A stretch of DNA of 64,000 nt from positions 1,302,001 through 1,366,000 of the forward strand of contig NZ_PGFG01000001.1 of the NCBI RefSeq assembly GCF_002797735.1, given 5' to 3'. The position numbers and the translations under genes were made by a program. Below the pieces are notes generated by a model. The model did not search any database and was not told the origin of the DNA. It saw only the letters and a program-made list of their open reading frames with translations. Shown one piece after another: positions 62,477 through 64,000 of the stretch (within the stretch, counting starts at the first letter, position 1; each line of letters starts with the position of its first letter). Source of the stretch: Thermoflavifilum aggregans. GTDB taxonomy: Bacteria; Bacteroidota; Bacteroidia; Chitinophagales; Chitinophagaceae.

Positions 62477-64000
62477 ATGCTAGATCCGATTTGCAAATGA
62501 ATGGAATCAGCACTTTGCAGGCTACGGATCATCTGATAAGTGCCTTCCACTTCTCTGACCAATAATGCTACCAGTTGCTGAATGAGTTGCAATGGCTTGT
62601 TTTTTTCATCGGGCTGATAAATTTTTTCTGGATATAATTTTTGCTGTTGGATGGCAGATGCATCGGAGATTGTTAGATCAGATGTTTCCGGCATCATCTC
62701 AGCAGCTTGGATCAATAATTTATGCAAGCTTTGCAGAGCTTGTCGTTCTTTTTGCCAGCCATTGGCAGCGGAAGTTGGAATCAGTTTGGCTTCCTGCCGG
62801 AGGTATTGTGCCAGGGTATTCAGCAGCCTAGTGATGCGAATCTGGTAACCCAGCAGGATAAAATAGTTTTGCAGAAACTGTTGATGGGTTTCGGGTTCTT
62901 CCTGCATTCGGCGAAGTGATAGAAATGCGTTCTGGTTGCTGATCTCGGCCTTGCGGCGATAGGGAAGGAGTTGCTGAAAGCTGATGTGTGGGCCTGCCAG
63001 TGCATCGGCCATGAACTGAAGATAAGCAGCGTTGGCAGCAATGGCCTGGCGAATAAGAGCAGGAAAACGATATTTTTCCCAATAGGGCCAGAATGCATAA
63101 CCTCCCAGCAATGCCAGCGCTGAGCCAGCTAATGTAACCAGCAGGCGAATGAGGCCCAGCTGCCAGGTAACAGGCTCCAGCAGATGAAACAAGGCAATGA
63201 CCATAATAGTGATGAAAAATGCGGCAATGGCGTAACGGCGCTGGATAAAATAAGCCATCAGAAAAGAACAAAGAGCCACAATGCCCAGGTTGATGACCAG
63301 CGGTAAATGCAGCCAGAACAGCAGCGAACCCACAATCACGCCGCCCAGCGTGCCCTGCACGCGCTGGGAAGCCTTTTGCAAGGTAGCTCCAAATTCGGGT
63401 TGCAGCACAATCATGGTAGTCATGGCCAGCCAATATCCGTGAGGAATATGAAACCACAGATACACGGCCACGCCTATGCCCATGGATAGTGACAGCCGCA
63501 ACGCATACCGAAAGATAAACGATTGAAAACTGAGAGGAAATCTCACCCAGGGTATGGTTTGCGGTATGGATGCACTGGTGATGAATTGACGCAGAAAAAG
63601 AGTAAAATCCGTGCGGGAAGGGATCCAGGTTTCTAAAATTTGCAAGGCTTCTTCAAACTGGTGAAACAGGGCATCGAGGATGGGACGGATGGCTTCTGTA
63701 GCTTCGCCTGAGCTTGGCATCAGTTTCAGTTGTTCCAGCCATAACTCAGCGCTGTGGCGGCTGCGCTCCAGACCAATGCGGGTGAAATATACATGCTCTC
63801 TCCGATGGGAGATGATGCTCAGCGCCAGCCGTTCTGCCGTACGCGACAGGTTGTCCAGCAAATAGGAAAATGTTTCCTTCGGAAAAGAATCCTGTTGCAG
63901 ATACGATTCGGTAGTTGTGCGAAGTGCTGCAAGGCTTTGCGCTACTTGCGATGCAATGCGGCGCAATTCCACCAGCTGATAAACCTGCCTGTAGAGCCGA
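62467..64000 (-). CDS. FUSC-family inner-membrane protein (YccS/YhfK-like), incomplete at the window edge
   Basis: At least 510 residues; the frame is open through the edge at 64000, so the N-terminus is missing. What can be seen is a helical cytoplasmic region, then a membrane bundle of about six helices with GYWLAMTTMIVLQPEFGATLQKASQRVQGTLGGVIVG-type sequence, described here by LQPEFGATLQKA. This is the FUSC_2 signature of YccS/aromatic-acid-exporter-like proteins. A long helical tail follows. The substrate is unknown; efflux of aromatic acids is known for distant relatives. It is convergent with the WYL regulator. Confidence 0.82.
   Translation of the reverse strand, partial: RLYRQVYQLVELRRIASQVAQSLAALRTTTESYLQQDSFPKETFSYLLDNLSRTAERLALSIISHRREHVYFTRIGLERSRHSAELWLEQLKLMPSSGEATEAIRPILDALFHQFEEALQILETWIPSRTDFTLFLRQFITSASIPQTIPWVRFPLSFQSFIFRYALRLSLSMGIGVAVYLWFHIPHGYWLAMTTMIVLQPEFGATLQKASQRVQGTLGGVIVGSLLFWLHLPLVINLGIVALCSFLMAYFIQRRYAIAAFFITIMVIALFHLLEPVTWQLGLIRLLVTLAGSALALLGGYAFWPYWEKYRFPALIRQAIAANAAYLQFMADALAGPHISFQQLLPYRRKAEISNQNAFLSLRRMQEEPETHQQFLQNYFILLGYQIRITRLLNTLAQYLRQEAKLIPTSAANGWQKERQALQSLHKLLIQAAEMMPETSDLTISDASAIQQQKLYPEKIYQPDEKNKPLQLIQQLVALLVREVEGTYQMIRSLQSADSIHLQIGSSIHD

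Noticed and set aside
1-64000. tRNA, rRNA, insertion sequences, prophage
   Set aside because: I looked through the intergenic regions for tRNA arms, rRNA segments, transposase frames and terminal repeats, and found none by eye; a tRNAscan/ISfinder run would be decisive.

Overview
The window looks like a chromosomal segment of a Bacteroidota bacterium, most likely from the Chitinophagia/Chitinophagaceae. The grounds are a perfect Bacteroidota-type promoter (TTTG, 21 nt, TANNTTTG), general lack of Shine-Dalgarno sequences, a DAHP synthase-chorismate mutase fusion, a PafA-type phosphatase, 7TM-DISM sensor kinases, and the particular type III-A CRISPR layout with a primase-like gene between cas1 and cas2. 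This placement is inference. I see no rRNA, tRNA, insertion sequence or prophage.

Layout. 0-5 kb: glycerol use (glpK, glpF, glpR, divergent glpD). 5-10.3 kb: a secreted phosphatase, an aldehyde dehydrogenase, an M1 metallopeptidase and a small membrane protein. 10.4-18.2 kb: five secreted or outer-membrane proteins of unknown role (one OmpA-like), lying downstream of a histidine kinase/LuxR-type response regulator pair. 18.2-22.8 kb: a small His/Met-rich secreted protein, a methyltransferase, an SDR oxidoreductase, an ECF sigma factor with a membrane-anchored trypsin-like protease, and a small lipoprotein. 22.8-30.8 kb: an aromatic amino-acid operon (pheA, aminotransferase, tyrA, DAHP synthase/chorismate mutase, aroB, aroA, aroC). 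It is preceded by what reads as a complete Phe/Tyr leader-peptide attenuator and closed by a strong terminator. 32-37 kb: a nitric-oxide/iron-sulfur stress island (Rrf2 regulator, RIC/ScdA, hemerythrin, DUF2249, oxidase-like membrane protein, MIP18-type Fe-S factor). 38.8-43.5 kb: leuCDBA. 43.8-48.4 kb: a methyltransferase, an MFS pump, isocitrate dehydrogenase and a ferredoxin/flavodoxin reductase-like protein.

48.8-62.5 kb holds a whole type III-A CRISPR-Cas locus: cas6, cas10/csm1, csm2, csm3, csm4, csm5, csm6, then cas1, a primase-polymerase-like gene, a long cas2, a 13-repeat array and a WYL-domain regulator. Two of its genes, cas10 and the WYL regulator, are each cut by one in-frame stop codon while the frame on both sides stays intact. 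The array's spacers are strongly C-over-G skewed on the transcribed strand, and its last two spacers are identical copies of a perfect hairpin sequence. The window ends inside an FUSC-family membrane protein gene.

The most notable signals are the Phe/Tyr attenuator at 22.9-23.1 kb and the CRISPR locus, with its adaptation genes, strand-skewed spacers and single-codon interruptions.
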